A stretch of DNA of 64,000 nt from contig NZ_FOLD01000004.1 in NCBI RefSeq assembly GCF_900112225.1, positions 124,001 through 188,000 of the forward strand, in the 5' to 3' direction. Below, piece after piece: positions 38,764 through 47,021 of the stretch. A program made the translations under genes and the position numbers. Every line of letters begins with the position of its first letter. Position 1 is the stretch's first letter. Origin of the DNA: Massilia yuzhufengensis. Lineage in GTDB: Bacteria > Pseudomonadota > Gammaproteobacteria > Burkholderiales > Burkholderiaceae_D. A model generated the notes under the pieces. That model was not told where the DNA came from, made no database searches, and was given only the letters and a program-made list of their open reading frames with translations.

Positions 38764-38790
38764 CAGGCCCGCCCACCCTGGGCGGGCCTG
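38764..38790. terminator. Hairpin between convergent genes
   Basis: Perfect stem CAGGCCCGCCCA / TGGGCGGGCCTG with a 3-nt loop, in the 43-nt gap between the CBS gene and maiA, which converge. No T-run, but the position suggests a bidirectional terminator. Confidence 0.65.
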
Positions 38791-38800
38791 ACGCCGGCGC

Positions 38801-39445
38801 CTATTCGGCGTCGGCCTGATGCGCCGGATGCGCCGCCTTGAACGCCGGCAGCTCCACACACAAATCATTAATGCGCGCAATGGTCGGATACGCCTCCACC
38901 GCGATATCGAAGCGCTTCGCATTGAACACTTGCGGCACCAGGTAGCAGTCGGCGATGGTCGGCGTATCGCCATGGCAGAACGTGCCCGTACCAGGATTGC
39001 GCGCCAGGTGCGCTTCGAGCGAGCGGAAGCCCTCGATGATCCAGTGCCGGTACCAGTCGGTCTTGGCCTGCTCGTCGTGCCCCAGCTGCTTGACCAGGTA
39101 CTTCAGCACGCGCAGGTTGTTGATGGGATGGATGTCGCAGCCGATGATCTGCGCCAGCTCGCGCACGCGGGCGCGGCCGATGGCGTCCCTCGGCAGCAGC
39201 GGCACCATGGGGTGCACCTCATCGAGGTACTCGATGATGGCCATCGACTGCGTGAGCGTGATGCCGTCGTCTTCCAGCGCCGGCACCAGCCCGCTGGGGT
39301 TGACCGCGAGGTAGGCGTCCGACAGGTGCTGGCCGCCGTCGCGCACCAGGTGCACCGGCACCGCATCGTAGGCCAGGCCTTTCAGGTTGAGCGCGATGCG
39401 GACCCGGTACGCGGCCGAGCTGCGGAAATAGGTGTAGAGCTTCAT
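38801..39445 (-). CDS. maiA: Maleylacetoacetate isomerase
   Basis: 214 residues, zeta-class GST with the signature SSAAYRVRIALNLKG at the N-terminus. It isomerises maleylacetoacetate (or maleylpyruvate) with glutathione. It overlaps the FAH-family gene by 4 nt (ATGA), and together they make the last two steps of tyrosine or gentisate degradation; no ring-cleaving dioxygenase is in the window. Confidence 0.9.
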   Translation of the reverse strand: MKLYTYFRSSAAYRVRIALNLKGLAYDAVPVHLVRDGGQHLSDAYLAVNPSGLVPALEDDGITLTQSMAIIEYLDEVHPMVPLLPRDAIGRARVRELAQIIGCDIHPINNLRVLKYLVKQLGHDEQAKTDWYRHWIIEGFRSLEAHLARNPGTGTFCHGDTPTIADCYLVPQVFNAKRFDIAVEAYPTIARINDLCVELPAFKAAHPAHQADAE

Positions 39446-40482
39446 GCCTGCCTCCTGTGCATGTCCTTGCGGTGATAAGGCGTGACTTCCTGGTCGATGG
39501 CGCCAAAGATGCTGGCGCCGCTGTCATCCATCATTTCGATGCGCACGGTGTCACCATACGCCAGGTAGGGCGTCTGCGGCTTGCCCCCTTCGATCGTCTC
39601 GTACATGCGCACCTCGGCCAGGCAGCAGTAGCCGACGCCGCCGTTGCCGATGCTCGAGCCGTGCAGGCCGCCCTGCTTGTTCGACACCGTGCCCGAGCCG
39701 ATGATGGTGCCGGCGCCAAGTTCGCGCGTCCTGGCGGCGTGCGCGACCAGCTGGGCGAAGCTGAAGGTCATGTCTTCGCCGGCGTTCGGGCGGCCGAAGG
39801 GGCTGTCGTTGAGGGTGACCAGCAGTGGCAGGCGCAGCTTGGAGTCGACCCAGGCATCGCCCAGCTCGTCCGGCGTGACGGCCACCGGCGAAAACGCGCT
39901 GGCCGGCTTGGACTGGTAGAAACCGAAGCCCTTGGCCAGTTCGTGCGGGATCAGGTTGCGCAGCGACACGTCGTTGACCAGCATCACCAGGCGGATCGCG
40001 CCGGCCGCTTCTTCCGCGGAAGCACCCATCGGCACGTCGCCCGTCACCACCGCCACCTCGGCTTCCAGGTCGACACCCCACTCTTCCGACAGCACGGCGA
40101 TCGGGTCGCACGGGCCGACGAAGGAATCGGAGCCGCCCTGGTACATCAGCGGGTCGCTGTAGAAGGATTCCGGCACCTCGGCATTGCGCGCCTTGCGCAC
40201 CAGCTCGACGTGATTGATGTAGGCCGAGCCGTCGCACCACTGGTAGGCGCGCGGCAGCGGCGAGTGGCATGCTTCTTCGATGAAGGACTCGGCCTTGTCG
40301 GCGGTGCCGGCATTGAGGCGCTCGTAGACTCTTTGCAGCTCGGGCGCGGCGCGTTCCCAGTCGTCCAGCGCGGCCTGCAGCGTGCGGGCGATCTTCGGGA
40401 CGGCCTGGCAGGTGACCAGGTCGCGGCTGACGACGACCAGCGTACCGTCGCGGCCGCCATTCTTGAGGGAGGCGAGTTTCAT
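39442..40482 (-). CDS. Fumarylacetoacetate hydrolase-family protein
   Basis: 346 residues. FAH C-terminal domain with metal-binding acidic residues in VDLEAEVAVVTGD and a long catalytic core (ASAFSPVAVTPDELGDAW, GSGTVSNKQGG). AAAGGA precedes ATG 40482. Cleaves fumarylacetoacetate or fumarylpyruvate, fitting the following isomerase gene. It is divergent from a LysR regulator that probably controls it. Confidence 0.88.
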   Translation of the reverse strand: MKLASLKNGGRDGTLVVVSRDLVTCQAVPKIARTLQAALDDWERAAPELQRVYERLNAGTADKAESFIEEACHSPLPRAYQWCDGSAYINHVELVRKARNAEVPESFYSDPLMYQGGSDSFVGPCDPIAVLSEEWGVDLEAEVAVVTGDVPMGASAEEAAGAIRLVMLVNDVSLRNLIPHELAKGFGFYQSKPASAFSPVAVTPDELGDAWVDSKLRLPLLVTLNDSPFGRPNAGEDMTFSFAQLVAHAARTRELGAGTIIGSGTVSNKQGGLHGSSIGNGGVGYCCLAEVRMYETIEGGKPQTPYLAYGDTVRIEMMDDSGASIFGAIDQEVTPYHRKDMHRRQA

Positions 40483-40502
40483 GGCGTTTCCTTTGGAGAG
40501 TG

Positions 40503-40528
40503 TTTGCTTTTCGCCATTAGAGAGCAAA
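40503..40528. promoter_or_regulatory. Dyad in the FAH-lysR intergenic region
   Basis: TTTGCT and AGCAAA arms separated by 14 bp lie between the divergent FAH and lysR genes, the usual place of a LysR operator. The arms do not show the full T-N11-A pattern, so this is tentative. Confidence 0.35.
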
Positions 40529-40578
40529 ACGTACTATCATTCAAACAGTATTTTTCACTCGATTTATTAGATTATCTT

Positions 40579-41481
40579 ATGAATCCAAGCCTGCGCCAGA
40601 TGCGCGCGTTCGTGGCCCTGGCCAAGACAGGTAACTTTACGCTCGCTGCGCAGGCATTGCACGTCACGCAATCGGCGCTATCGGGTTTGATCAAGGAACT
40701 CGAACAAACCCTGGGCGCCAAGGTGGTCGACCGCAGTACGCGCAAGGCCCTGCTGACCGACATCGGCAAGGAACTGTACCCGCTGTTCAGCCAGATGATC
40801 GACGACCTCGACGGCGCCCTGGCCAACGTGGCCGACCACACGCGCCTGAAGAAAGGCATCGTGCGCATCGCCGCGCCGCAACTGCTCGCGTGCACCCTGA
40901 TGCCGGAAGCCATCGCCGCCTACCGCGCGCAGTATCCCGACATCGACGTGCGCCTTGGCGACACGGGAGTGGAAAGCGTGATCACGCGGGTGCTGTCGGG
41001 CGAAGCCGATTTCGGCATCGGACCGCAGCGCGAACCCGCGCCGCCGCTGGACGCGCGCCTGCTGTTCGAGATGCCCTTCGCGCTCGTCTTCCCCAAGGGG
41101 CACGCGCTGGAAACGCAGCCGCAGGTGGGCTGGAAAGATCTCACGCGTTACCCGTTCATTTCGCTGCAAGGCCAGTTCACCGAGCGCCTGCTCGACGACG
41201 TGCATGCCGCGCTGCGCGAGATCCCGGTCAAGCCCGCCAACGAAGTGACCTTCATGACGACCGCCCTCGCGATGGTGAGCGCCGGGCTCGGCGTGACCGT
41301 CTGCCTGCCATACGCGGCGCCGCTGGCGACGCTCTACGGCCTGGTGCTGCGTCCCTTGGTGGACCCGGTGCTCAGCCGCCGCTTCTTCATCTACACGCGG
41401 CCGGGCCGCTCGCTGTCGCCGGCGGCGGAACGCTTTATTGCCTTCCTCGATGGCTACGTGCGCCAGGTCGGGGCGAGCTGA
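40579..41481 (+). CDS. LysR-family transcriptional regulator
   Basis: 300 residues. N-terminal winged helix-turn-helix (LRQMRAFVALAKTGNFTLAAQALHVTQSALSGLIKELE) and a LysR substrate-binding domain from about 90. It is divergent from the FAH/maiA pair (97 nt), suggesting control of that pathway. The next gene starts only 3 nt after its stop, so the flippase gene is probably co-transcribed with it. Confidence 0.92.
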   Translation: MNPSLRQMRAFVALAKTGNFTLAAQALHVTQSALSGLIKELEQTLGAKVVDRSTRKALLTDIGKELYPLFSQMIDDLDGALANVADHTRLKKGIVRIAAPQLLACTLMPEAIAAYRAQYPDIDVRLGDTGVESVITRVLSGEADFGIGPQREPAPPLDARLLFEMPFALVFPKGHALETQPQVGWKDLTRYPFISLQGQFTERLLDDVHAALREIPVKPANEVTFMTTALAMVSAGLGVTVCLPYAAPLATLYGLVLRPLVDPVLSRRFFIYTRPGRSLSPAAERFIAFLDGYVRQVGAS

Positions 41482-41484
41482 CCT

Positions 41485-42285
41485 GTGGACATTCAACTGC
41501 TCCTGATCTGCTTCCTCACCTTCGTCATCCACATCATCGGCACGCTGGCCTATTCGGTCCGCATTGCCGGCGTGCGCACGCGCCGGATCGCGGTGTCGTT
41601 CGCGCTGTTCAGCATCCTGGTGCTGGTCTCGCGCACCTCGAATTCCTTCCTCGGCCCTTTCCTGGCCAAGCGGGTGGAGACCAATCTCGATAGCGTGGGC
41701 GATGCGCTGCTGGGCGATTTCCGCTGGCTGCTGGTTTCCGCGAGCATCGCGACGGTGGCGGGCGCCTTCCTGATCCCGACCTTCCAGCGCGTGTTCTGCC
41801 GCGCGGTCGTACATTTCCAGGTGCACCGGTCGGTGCCCAAGCTGATCCTGCACGGCTTCTTCAAGGGCGGCATTTCCTACGTCAAGGATGTGGCCAGCAT
41901 CCCGGCCGCGAAGAACATGACCGATATCCGTTCGGGCCACGGCGTATCGATGCGCATCACCCTGCTCAACGTGTTCGCCACGGCGCTGTGGACCGTGGGC
42001 GTGTTCGCCTCGCTGTATGCAGGCGTGCTGGACCCGTCGGTGCGGGTGACCTCCAGCACCCTGTCCTCGATCATCAACGGCGGCGCCACGATCATGATGG
42101 CGATCTTCATCGACCCCCATATGTCCGGCATGACGGACGACGTGGTCGAAGGCAAGGTCAGCGAATCCCAGTTCCGCAAGGCCATCGTGTGGCTGGTCGG
42201 CAGCCGCCTCGCTGGTACGCTGCTGGCGCAGGCATTGCTGGTGCCGTCCGCCATGCTGATCGCCTGGGTCGCCCGCGCCATCTAA
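41485..42285 (+). CDS. amj: Amj-family (DUF2837) lipid II flippase
   Basis: 266 residues from a GTG. About six to seven hydrophobic segments with the Amj-family start FLTFVIHIIGTLAYSVRIAGVRTRRIAVSFALFS and LVSRTSNSF. In Bacillus, Amj flips lipid II as an alternative to MurJ. It directly follows lysR and is followed by a MITE-like element 8 nt after the stop. The assignment rests on my recognition of the family pattern. Confidence 0.82.
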   Translation: MDIQLLLICFLTFVIHIIGTLAYSVRIAGVRTRRIAVSFALFSILVLVSRTSNSFLGPFLAKRVETNLDSVGDALLGDFRWLLVSASIATVAGAFLIPTFQRVFCRAVVHFQVHRSVPKLILHGFFKGGISYVKDVASIPAAKNMTDIRSGHGVSMRITLLNVFATALWTVGVFASLYAGVLDPSVRVTSSTLSSIINGGATIMMAIFIDPHMSGMTDDVVEGKVSESQFRKAIVWLVGSRLAGTLLAQALLVPSAMLIAWVARAI

Positions 42286-42293
42286 AAAAATCA

Positions 42294-42428
42294 CTTCGGG
42301 GTCAGGTCTGACATTTGGACACGAGCTCAGCCTTATTGCCTGATTTTGATGTCGGTGAGAAAACGAAAGCGGCGGCGCCATGCGTGTAACGATGAGCCCG
42401 TGTCCGATTGTCAGACCTGACCCCGAAG
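42294..42428. mobile_element. MITE-like element 1 (30-bp terminal inverted repeats)
   Basis: 135 bp bounded by inverted repeats starting CTTCGGGGTCAGGTCTGACA; the two arms differ at two positions (ATT versus AAT/C near the inner end). The interior encodes nothing. It starts 8 nt after the amj stop. The second copy at 51249-51405 shares the ends but little of the interior. No target-site duplication is clear. Confidence 0.85.
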
Positions 42429-42479
42429 GTGCGAAGGTGCAGCTACAATCGAGGGAGTCCCTATTCCCGCTCTCAACCG

Positions 42480-43091
42480 ATGTCCCTCAATACCGTTGCC
42501 ATCAACCAGCAGATGAAGCACTTCGACAGCCACGACAGCGTCTGGCTGTTCGGTTATGGCTCGCTGATCTTCAAGGCGGATTTTCCCTACATCGAGCGGC
42601 GGGCGGCCAGCATCCAGGGCTGGAGCCGGCGTTTCTGGCAGGGCTCGCACGATCACCGCGGTACCGAGGCTGCGCCGGGGCGCGTCGTGACGCTGGTGCC
42701 GGAAGATGGGGCGACCTGCCATGGGATGGCTTACCTGGTCACGCCAGAAGAATTCGCCCACTTGGATCATCGCGAGAAGAATGGCTACCTGCGCCTGGCG
42801 ACGGAGATCGCTTTCGAAGATGGGGGTGTGGCCGAAGGCATTGTCTACATTGCGACGCACGAGAATGCGGCCTTCCTCGGGCCGGCCAGCGAACGCGATA
42901 TCGCGCGGCAGATTGCGGCGGCACGTGGGCCGAGTGGGCCCAATAGCGAGTACCTGCTGGAGCTGGCGCGGGCGCTGCGTGGATTGGGCAAGCACGATGC
43001 GCATGTGCATGCGATCGAGCGCCACTTGGTGGAGATGGGCGCCGACGGCGTACCGGGTCACGCGCAGCCCCGCAGCCCTGAACTCCGTTAG
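42480..43091 (+). CDS. ChaC-like gamma-glutamylcyclotransferase
   Basis: 203 residues with FGYGSLIFKADFPYIERR at the N-terminus (the YGSL nucleotide of the fold) and the catalytic Glu probably in YLVTPEEFAHLDHREKNGY. ChaC enzymes degrade glutathione to 5-oxoproline and Cys-Gly. ATG 42480 is chosen; an in-frame TTG upstream lies in the MITE terminal repeat. Confidence 0.88.
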   Translation: MSLNTVAINQQMKHFDSHDSVWLFGYGSLIFKADFPYIERRAASIQGWSRRFWQGSHDHRGTEAAPGRVVTLVPEDGATCHGMAYLVTPEEFAHLDHREKNGYLRLATEIAFEDGGVAEGIVYIATHENAAFLGPASERDIARQIAAARGPSGPNSEYLLELARALRGLGKHDAHVHAIERHLVEMGADGVPGHAQPRSPELR

Positions 43092-43176
43092 AATCGCCGG
43101 ACGATGCAGGCTGCGTCGCGCGGGCTGCCGATAACAAGCGCGTCCATGTGACGCCGCCATGACAGGAGAGACGGGA

Positions 43177-43656
43177 ATGTCGATGAAGATGAAGATGATG
43201 ATGGTGCTGGGGACTTCGCTGCTGCTGGCGATGGGGCCGGCCCTGGCCCAGACGAAGGCCGCGCAACCGGCGCCGCAGTACGATGCCGAACTGGCCAAGT
43301 CGCTGGGCGGCGACGAGCGCGGCATGCGCAGCTATGTGCTGGTGATCCTCAAGACCGGACCGAAGAAGGTCGAGGACAAGGCCGAGCGCGAGAAGATTTT
43401 TGCAGGCCACTTCGCCAACATGGAGCGCCTCGCTGGCGAGAAGAAGCTGGCCGTGGCCGGGCCGCTGGACGGCAAGGAAGGCCGCCGCGGCATCTTCGTG
43501 ATCGCGACGCCGGACATCGAGCAGGCGAAAACCTATGTGGAGACGGACCCGGTGATCATCAGCGGCGTGATGGTGGCGGAGTACCACAAGTTCTATGGCT
43601 CAGCCGCGCTGATGATGGTGAACGACGTGCACAACAAGATCCAGAAGAAGCAGTAG
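43177..43656 (+). CDS. Secreted YciI-domain protein
   Basis: 159 residues. The start ATG 43177 has AGGAGA 8 nt upstream. A signal peptide (MSMKMKMMMVLGTSLLLAMGPALA) precedes a YciI-like ferredoxin-fold domain (SYVLVILKTGP...HFANMERLAGEKKLAVAGPLDG). YciI domains are usually cytosolic, so an exported version is less common. Function unknown. Confidence 0.8.
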   Translation: MSMKMKMMMVLGTSLLLAMGPALAQTKAAQPAPQYDAELAKSLGGDERGMRSYVLVILKTGPKKVEDKAEREKIFAGHFANMERLAGEKKLAVAGPLDGKEGRRGIFVIATPDIEQAKTYVETDPVIISGVMVAEYHKFYGSAALMMVNDVHNKIQKKQ

Positions 43657-43678
43657 GCGCCTGGCGGTATCAAGCATC

Positions 43679-43779
43679 GTAGGGTGTTCGGCTTCGCCGA
43701 ACGCGCGTCCAGCTGAGGCAAGCGCCTTGACAACGCTAACCGAAGTTGAACGCGCGGTCGGCGGAGCCGACCACCCTAC
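43679..43779. repeat. REP-like family A, inverted pair
   Basis: Units at 43679-43710 and, inverted, 43747-43779 in the 151-nt gap between the convergent YciI and radical SAM genes. Confidence 0.85.
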
Positions 43780-43807
43780 CCCAGCCGCCATTGCGTCATG
43801 GCGCGCG

Positions 43808-44995
43808 CTAGAACAAATCCAGCTGCCCCGCCCCACTCCCACCCTGCTTGACCACCCGCGGCGGCACCACCACCGGCTTGCGGAATTGCGAGCCATCCAG
43901 CCGGCCGAACCGCCCGCGAAACTCCCCCATCCCCAGCCGGTCGACCGCCTTCGAAAACCGCTGGCGGATCAGGTCTGCCCACACGCCTTCTCCATGCATG
44001 CGCTTGGAAAAATCGCTGTCGTAATCCTTGCCGCCGCGCAGGTCGCGCACGCGGTTCATCACGCGTTGCGCCCGGTCGGGGAAATGGGCTTGCAGCCATT
44101 CCTGGAACAGCGGGTTGACTTCCCACGGCAGCCGCAGCACAACGTAATGCGCCCCGCAGGCGCCGGCGTCGCGCGCCGCTTCCAGGATTTTTTCGATCTC
44201 CGGCTCGGTGACGAAGGGAATGATGGGCGCCACGCTCACGCTGACCGGAATACCGGCTTGCGCCAGCGTGCGGATGGTGCGCAGGCGGCGCGCCGGCGCC
44301 GCCGCGCGTGGTTCCAGCGTGCGCGCGATGTCCGGGTCGAGCGTGGTGAGCGTGATGGCGGCGCAGGCCTGCCCTTTGTGCGCCATGGCGGCGATGAGGT
44401 CGATGTCGCGCTCGATGAGCGAGGACTTGGTGATGAGGCCGACCGGGTGCTGGCATTCGTGCAGCACCTCGAGCACCTGGCGCGTGAGGCGCAGCTCGCG
44501 CTCGCAGGGCTGGTAGGCGTCGGTGTTGACGCCCAGGGCGATATGCTCGGGCACGTAGCCCGGCTTGGCCAGCTCGCGCCGCAGCACCTCGGCCGCGTTG
44601 ACCTTGGCGAACAGGCGGCTTTCGAAGTCGAGCCCCGGCGACAGGCCGAGGTAGCTGTGGGTGGGCCGCGCAAAACAATAGATGCAACCGTGCTCGCAGC
44701 CCCGGTAGGGATTCAGTGAGACATTGAACGGGATATCCGGCGACGCATTGCGCGACAGGATGGTTTTTGCGAACTCGTCGGTGACCACGGTCTTGACCAC
44801 CGGTGCGTCGCCATCCTCATCGCGCTCCCAGCCGTCGTCGAATTCTTCCCGGCCATTGACCTCATACCGGCCCTGCAGGTTCGACACCGCTCCTCGTCCC
44901 TTGCGCGCAGCCAGCGGGCGCGGGCCGAGCATTGGCTGCTCGTGCACGGGTTCGCGGTGCTGCGTGTCAACGGGATTGGCCACGTCGGGCTCCAT
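43808..44995 (-). CDS. PA0069-like radical SAM protein
   Basis: 395 residues. The radical SAM cluster motif C100-x3-C104-x2-C107 (YRGCEHGCIYCF) is followed by the TIM-barrel core; it belongs to the SplB-like PA0069 family. The start is uncertain: ATG 44995 sits one base after a LexA box that overlaps the likely -10, so the mRNA would be nearly leaderless; ATG at residue 22 (MLGPRPLAARKGRG) is an alternative. SOS control points to DNA repair (inference). Confidence 0.9.
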   Translation of the reverse strand: MEPDVANPVDTQHREPVHEQPMLGPRPLAARKGRGAVSNLQGRYEVNGREEFDDGWERDEDGDAPVVKTVVTDEFAKTILSRNASPDIPFNVSLNPYRGCEHGCIYCFARPTHSYLGLSPGLDFESRLFAKVNAAEVLRRELAKPGYVPEHIALGVNTDAYQPCERELRLTRQVLEVLHECQHPVGLITKSSLIERDIDLIAAMAHKGQACAAITLTTLDPDIARTLEPRAAAPARRLRTIRTLAQAGIPVSVSVAPIIPFVTEPEIEKILEAARDAGACGAHYVVLRLPWEVNPLFQEWLQAHFPDRAQRVMNRVRDLRGGKDYDSDFSKRMHGEGVWADLIRQRFSKAVDRLGMGEFRGRFGRLDGSQFRKPVVVPPRVVKQGGSGAGQLDLF

Positions 44996-44996
44996 A

Positions 44997-45012
44997 CTGT
45001 ATGTTTATACAG
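44997..45012 (-). promoter_or_regulatory. LexA (SOS) box of the radical SAM gene
   Basis: CTGTATGTTTATACAG, a perfect CTGT-N8-ACAG palindrome matching the LexA consensus, directly before the start of the radical SAM gene. Read on the minus strand it contains TATAAA, which could be the -10 element. Confidence 0.82.
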
Positions 45013-45027
45013 TATCTTACGCCTCGC

Positions 45028-45645
45028 TCAGCCGGAATTCAAGTGCGGCGTGTACGCGGCCTGTTGCTCCACAAAGCCGTCGAAAGCGTCCAGCAGCGGC
45101 TGGATAAGTACGCCATCCCCCTCCAGCTGCGCCAGTGCCAGCGCCGCCGCCTCCAGCGACGACAGCTGGTGCGGCGCGTGCGCCTTGCGGATCCGGTAGT
45201 TCGACGGCGCCACGTCGCGCAGCGCCAGCCGCGCCAAAGCTTGCAGGGCCGGGTTCAGGTACAGCATCTTGCGGCTTTTACGCCACGTCGCATCCAGCAC
45301 CACCAGCCGCACCTGCTCCGGCGCAGGAGATAAAAACGGCGGCGGCGCCGGCAGCAGGCTGTCGCCCGCCGTGTCGGGATACAGCAGCACCGGCACCCGG
45401 CCATCGGCGTGCAGCAAGGCGTCCAGTTCATCCACATCGAAGCGTTCGCCCACCGCCAGCACGCTGCCCGCCACGCTCAGGTGCAGCAGGCGCGCGCTGT
45501 TCTTGGCGTTCGCCACTTCCAGCGGATGCTGCAGCACCAGCAGCGCCGCGCGTGGCGCTACCTGCGTGATCCAGCGGCAGATGCAGGCCGACTGCGCGCG
45601 CAGGCAGGTCGCGCAGCGCGCGCGTTTCGCAACGCCCTCGTTCAC
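45028..45645 (-). CDS. DTW-domain tRNA aminocarboxypropyltransferase
   Basis: 205 residues from a GTG that overlaps the TGA of the upstream efflux gene (GTGA). N-terminal CATCLRAQSACIC cysteine cluster and the DTW signature in VVLDATWRKSRKML. DTW enzymes (TapT/TuaA) add acp3 to uridine in tRNA. Being coupled to the end of an efflux operon is unusual in function but clear in sequence. Confidence 0.87.
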   Translation of the reverse strand: MNEGVAKRARCATCLRAQSACICRWITQVAPRAALLVLQHPLEVANAKNSARLLHLSVAGSVLAVGERFDVDELDALLHADGRVPVLLYPDTAGDSLLPAPPPFLSPAPEQVRLVVLDATWRKSRKMLYLNPALQALARLALRDVAPSNYRIRKAHAPHQLSSLEAAALALAQLEGDGVLIQPLLDAFDGFVEQQAAYTPHLNSG

Positions 45646-47021
45646 GGCGCCGGCGTCCAGCCGCCACCCAGCGCGCGGTACAGGTCCACGTGCGCGCCCA
45701 GCAGGCTGGCGCGCAGCTGCAGCACCGTGTTGTCGGCGCTGAAGGCGTTGCGCTGGGCGTCCAGCTCTTCGAGGTAGGACGCGTAGCCGTTGGCGTAGCG
45801 GTTGTGCGCCACGCGCAGCACTTCCTTGGCCGCCGTGCGGCGCGCCTCGGCCTCCAGCAGCTGGCGCCGCAACCCGTCGATGCCGGCCAGTGCGTTCTCG
45901 GTTTCCGCAAAGGCGCCGCGCACCACGTTCTCGTAAGTGTAGATTGCGCGGTCGCGCACGGTGCCCGCGATCTCGGCCTGCGCGCGCAGGCGGCCGGCGT
46001 CGAACAGCGGCGCCAGCACGCTGCCGCCGACGCTCCACAATTGCACCGGTGAGCGCAGCAGGCGCGCCACGCTGGCGCCTTCCAGGCCAAGGGACGCGGT
46101 CAAGCGGATCGACGGCAGCAGCTGGTCGCGCGCCGCGGCCAGGCTGGCGTCCGACGCCGCCACCGCGCGCTCGGCCTGCGCAATATCTGGACGGCGGCGC
46201 AGCAGTGCGGACGGCAGCCCGGGCGCCGGCGCGGGCACGCGCAGCGCCAGCAGGGCCGCGCCACGCGCCACCGGTCCGGGCGAAGCGCCTACCAGCACAT
46301 TGAGTGCCTGCTCCTGCTGCGCAATCGCGCGTTCCAGCTGCGGTACCACGCCGGCGGTGGCGTGCAGTTCGGCCTCGGCCTGCGACATCTCCAGGCGCGA
46401 GCTGTAGCCCACCTCGAACTGGTGCCGCGCCAGCGCCAGCGAACGCTCGCGCGAGGCCAGCGTGGCGCGCGCCAGCGCCAGTTGCGCATCCAGCCCGAGC
46501 AGGTTCAGGTAGCCCGATGCCGTATTCGCCGCCACCGACAGCGCCGCCGCATCGAGCGCGGCTTCCTGCGACAGCGCCTCGAAGCGCGCCGCGTCGACCG
46601 TGCTGGCCACGCGCCCGGACAGGTCGACTTCATAGGCCGCCTGCACCGCGCCGACGATGGAAGTGACCTCCACCGGCTGGCCCAATGGGCCGATGGCGCG
46701 CGCCCGCGCCGGCGCGAACGACAGGTTCAGCGCAGGCTGCTGCGCGCTGGCGGCAATGCGCTGGCGCGCCCCGTATTCCTGCAGGCGCGCGCGGGCGATG
46801 CGCAGCTCGCCGTTGTTGTCGAGCGCGCGCCGCACCAGTGCGTCCAGCTGCGGGTCGCCGAAGGTTTTCCACCAGTCGCGCTCCACCACGCTGCTGCCTG
46901 GCGCCGCGCTGCGCCACGCGCCTGGCACCTGCAGCGTCGATTCGGGCGCCGGCTGCGGCGCCATCGCACAGGCGGCCAGCAGCACCGGCAGCAGCAGGAT
47001 GCAGGAACGCCCCGCCCTCAT
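45642..47021 (-). CDS. NodT-family outer membrane efflux lipoprotein
   Basis: 459 residues with lipobox LLAAC, then two OEP repeats (DPQLDALVRRALDNNGELRIA... and PDIAQAERAVAASDASLAAARDQLLPSI). Forms the outer-membrane channel for the adaptor and MFS pump encoded upstream. It overlaps the adaptor gene by 4 nt. Confidence 0.92.
   Translation of the reverse strand: MRAGRSCILLLPVLLAACAMAPQPAPESTLQVPGAWRSAAPGSSVVERDWWKTFGDPQLDALVRRALDNNGELRIARARLQEYGARQRIAASAQQPALNLSFAPARARAIGPLGQPVEVTSIVGAVQAAYEVDLSGRVASTVDAARFEALSQEAALDAAALSVAANTASGYLNLLGLDAQLALARATLASRERSLALARHQFEVGYSSRLEMSQAEAELHATAGVVPQLERAIAQQEQALNVLVGASPGPVARGAALLALRVPAPAPGLPSALLRRRPDIAQAERAVAASDASLAAARDQLLPSIRLTASLGLEGASVARLLRSPVQLWSVGGSVLAPLFDAGRLRAQAEIAGTVRDRAIYTYENVVRGAFAETENALAGIDGLRRQLLEAEARRTAAKEVLRVAHNRYANGYASYLEELDAQRNAFSADNTVLQLRASLLGAHVDLYRALGGGWTPAP

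Noticed and set aside
42408..42479. Upstream TTG start for the ChaC gene inside the MITE repeat
   Set aside because: The extension (SDLTPKVRRCSY...) has no ChaC similarity and the internal ATG begins close to the conserved region.
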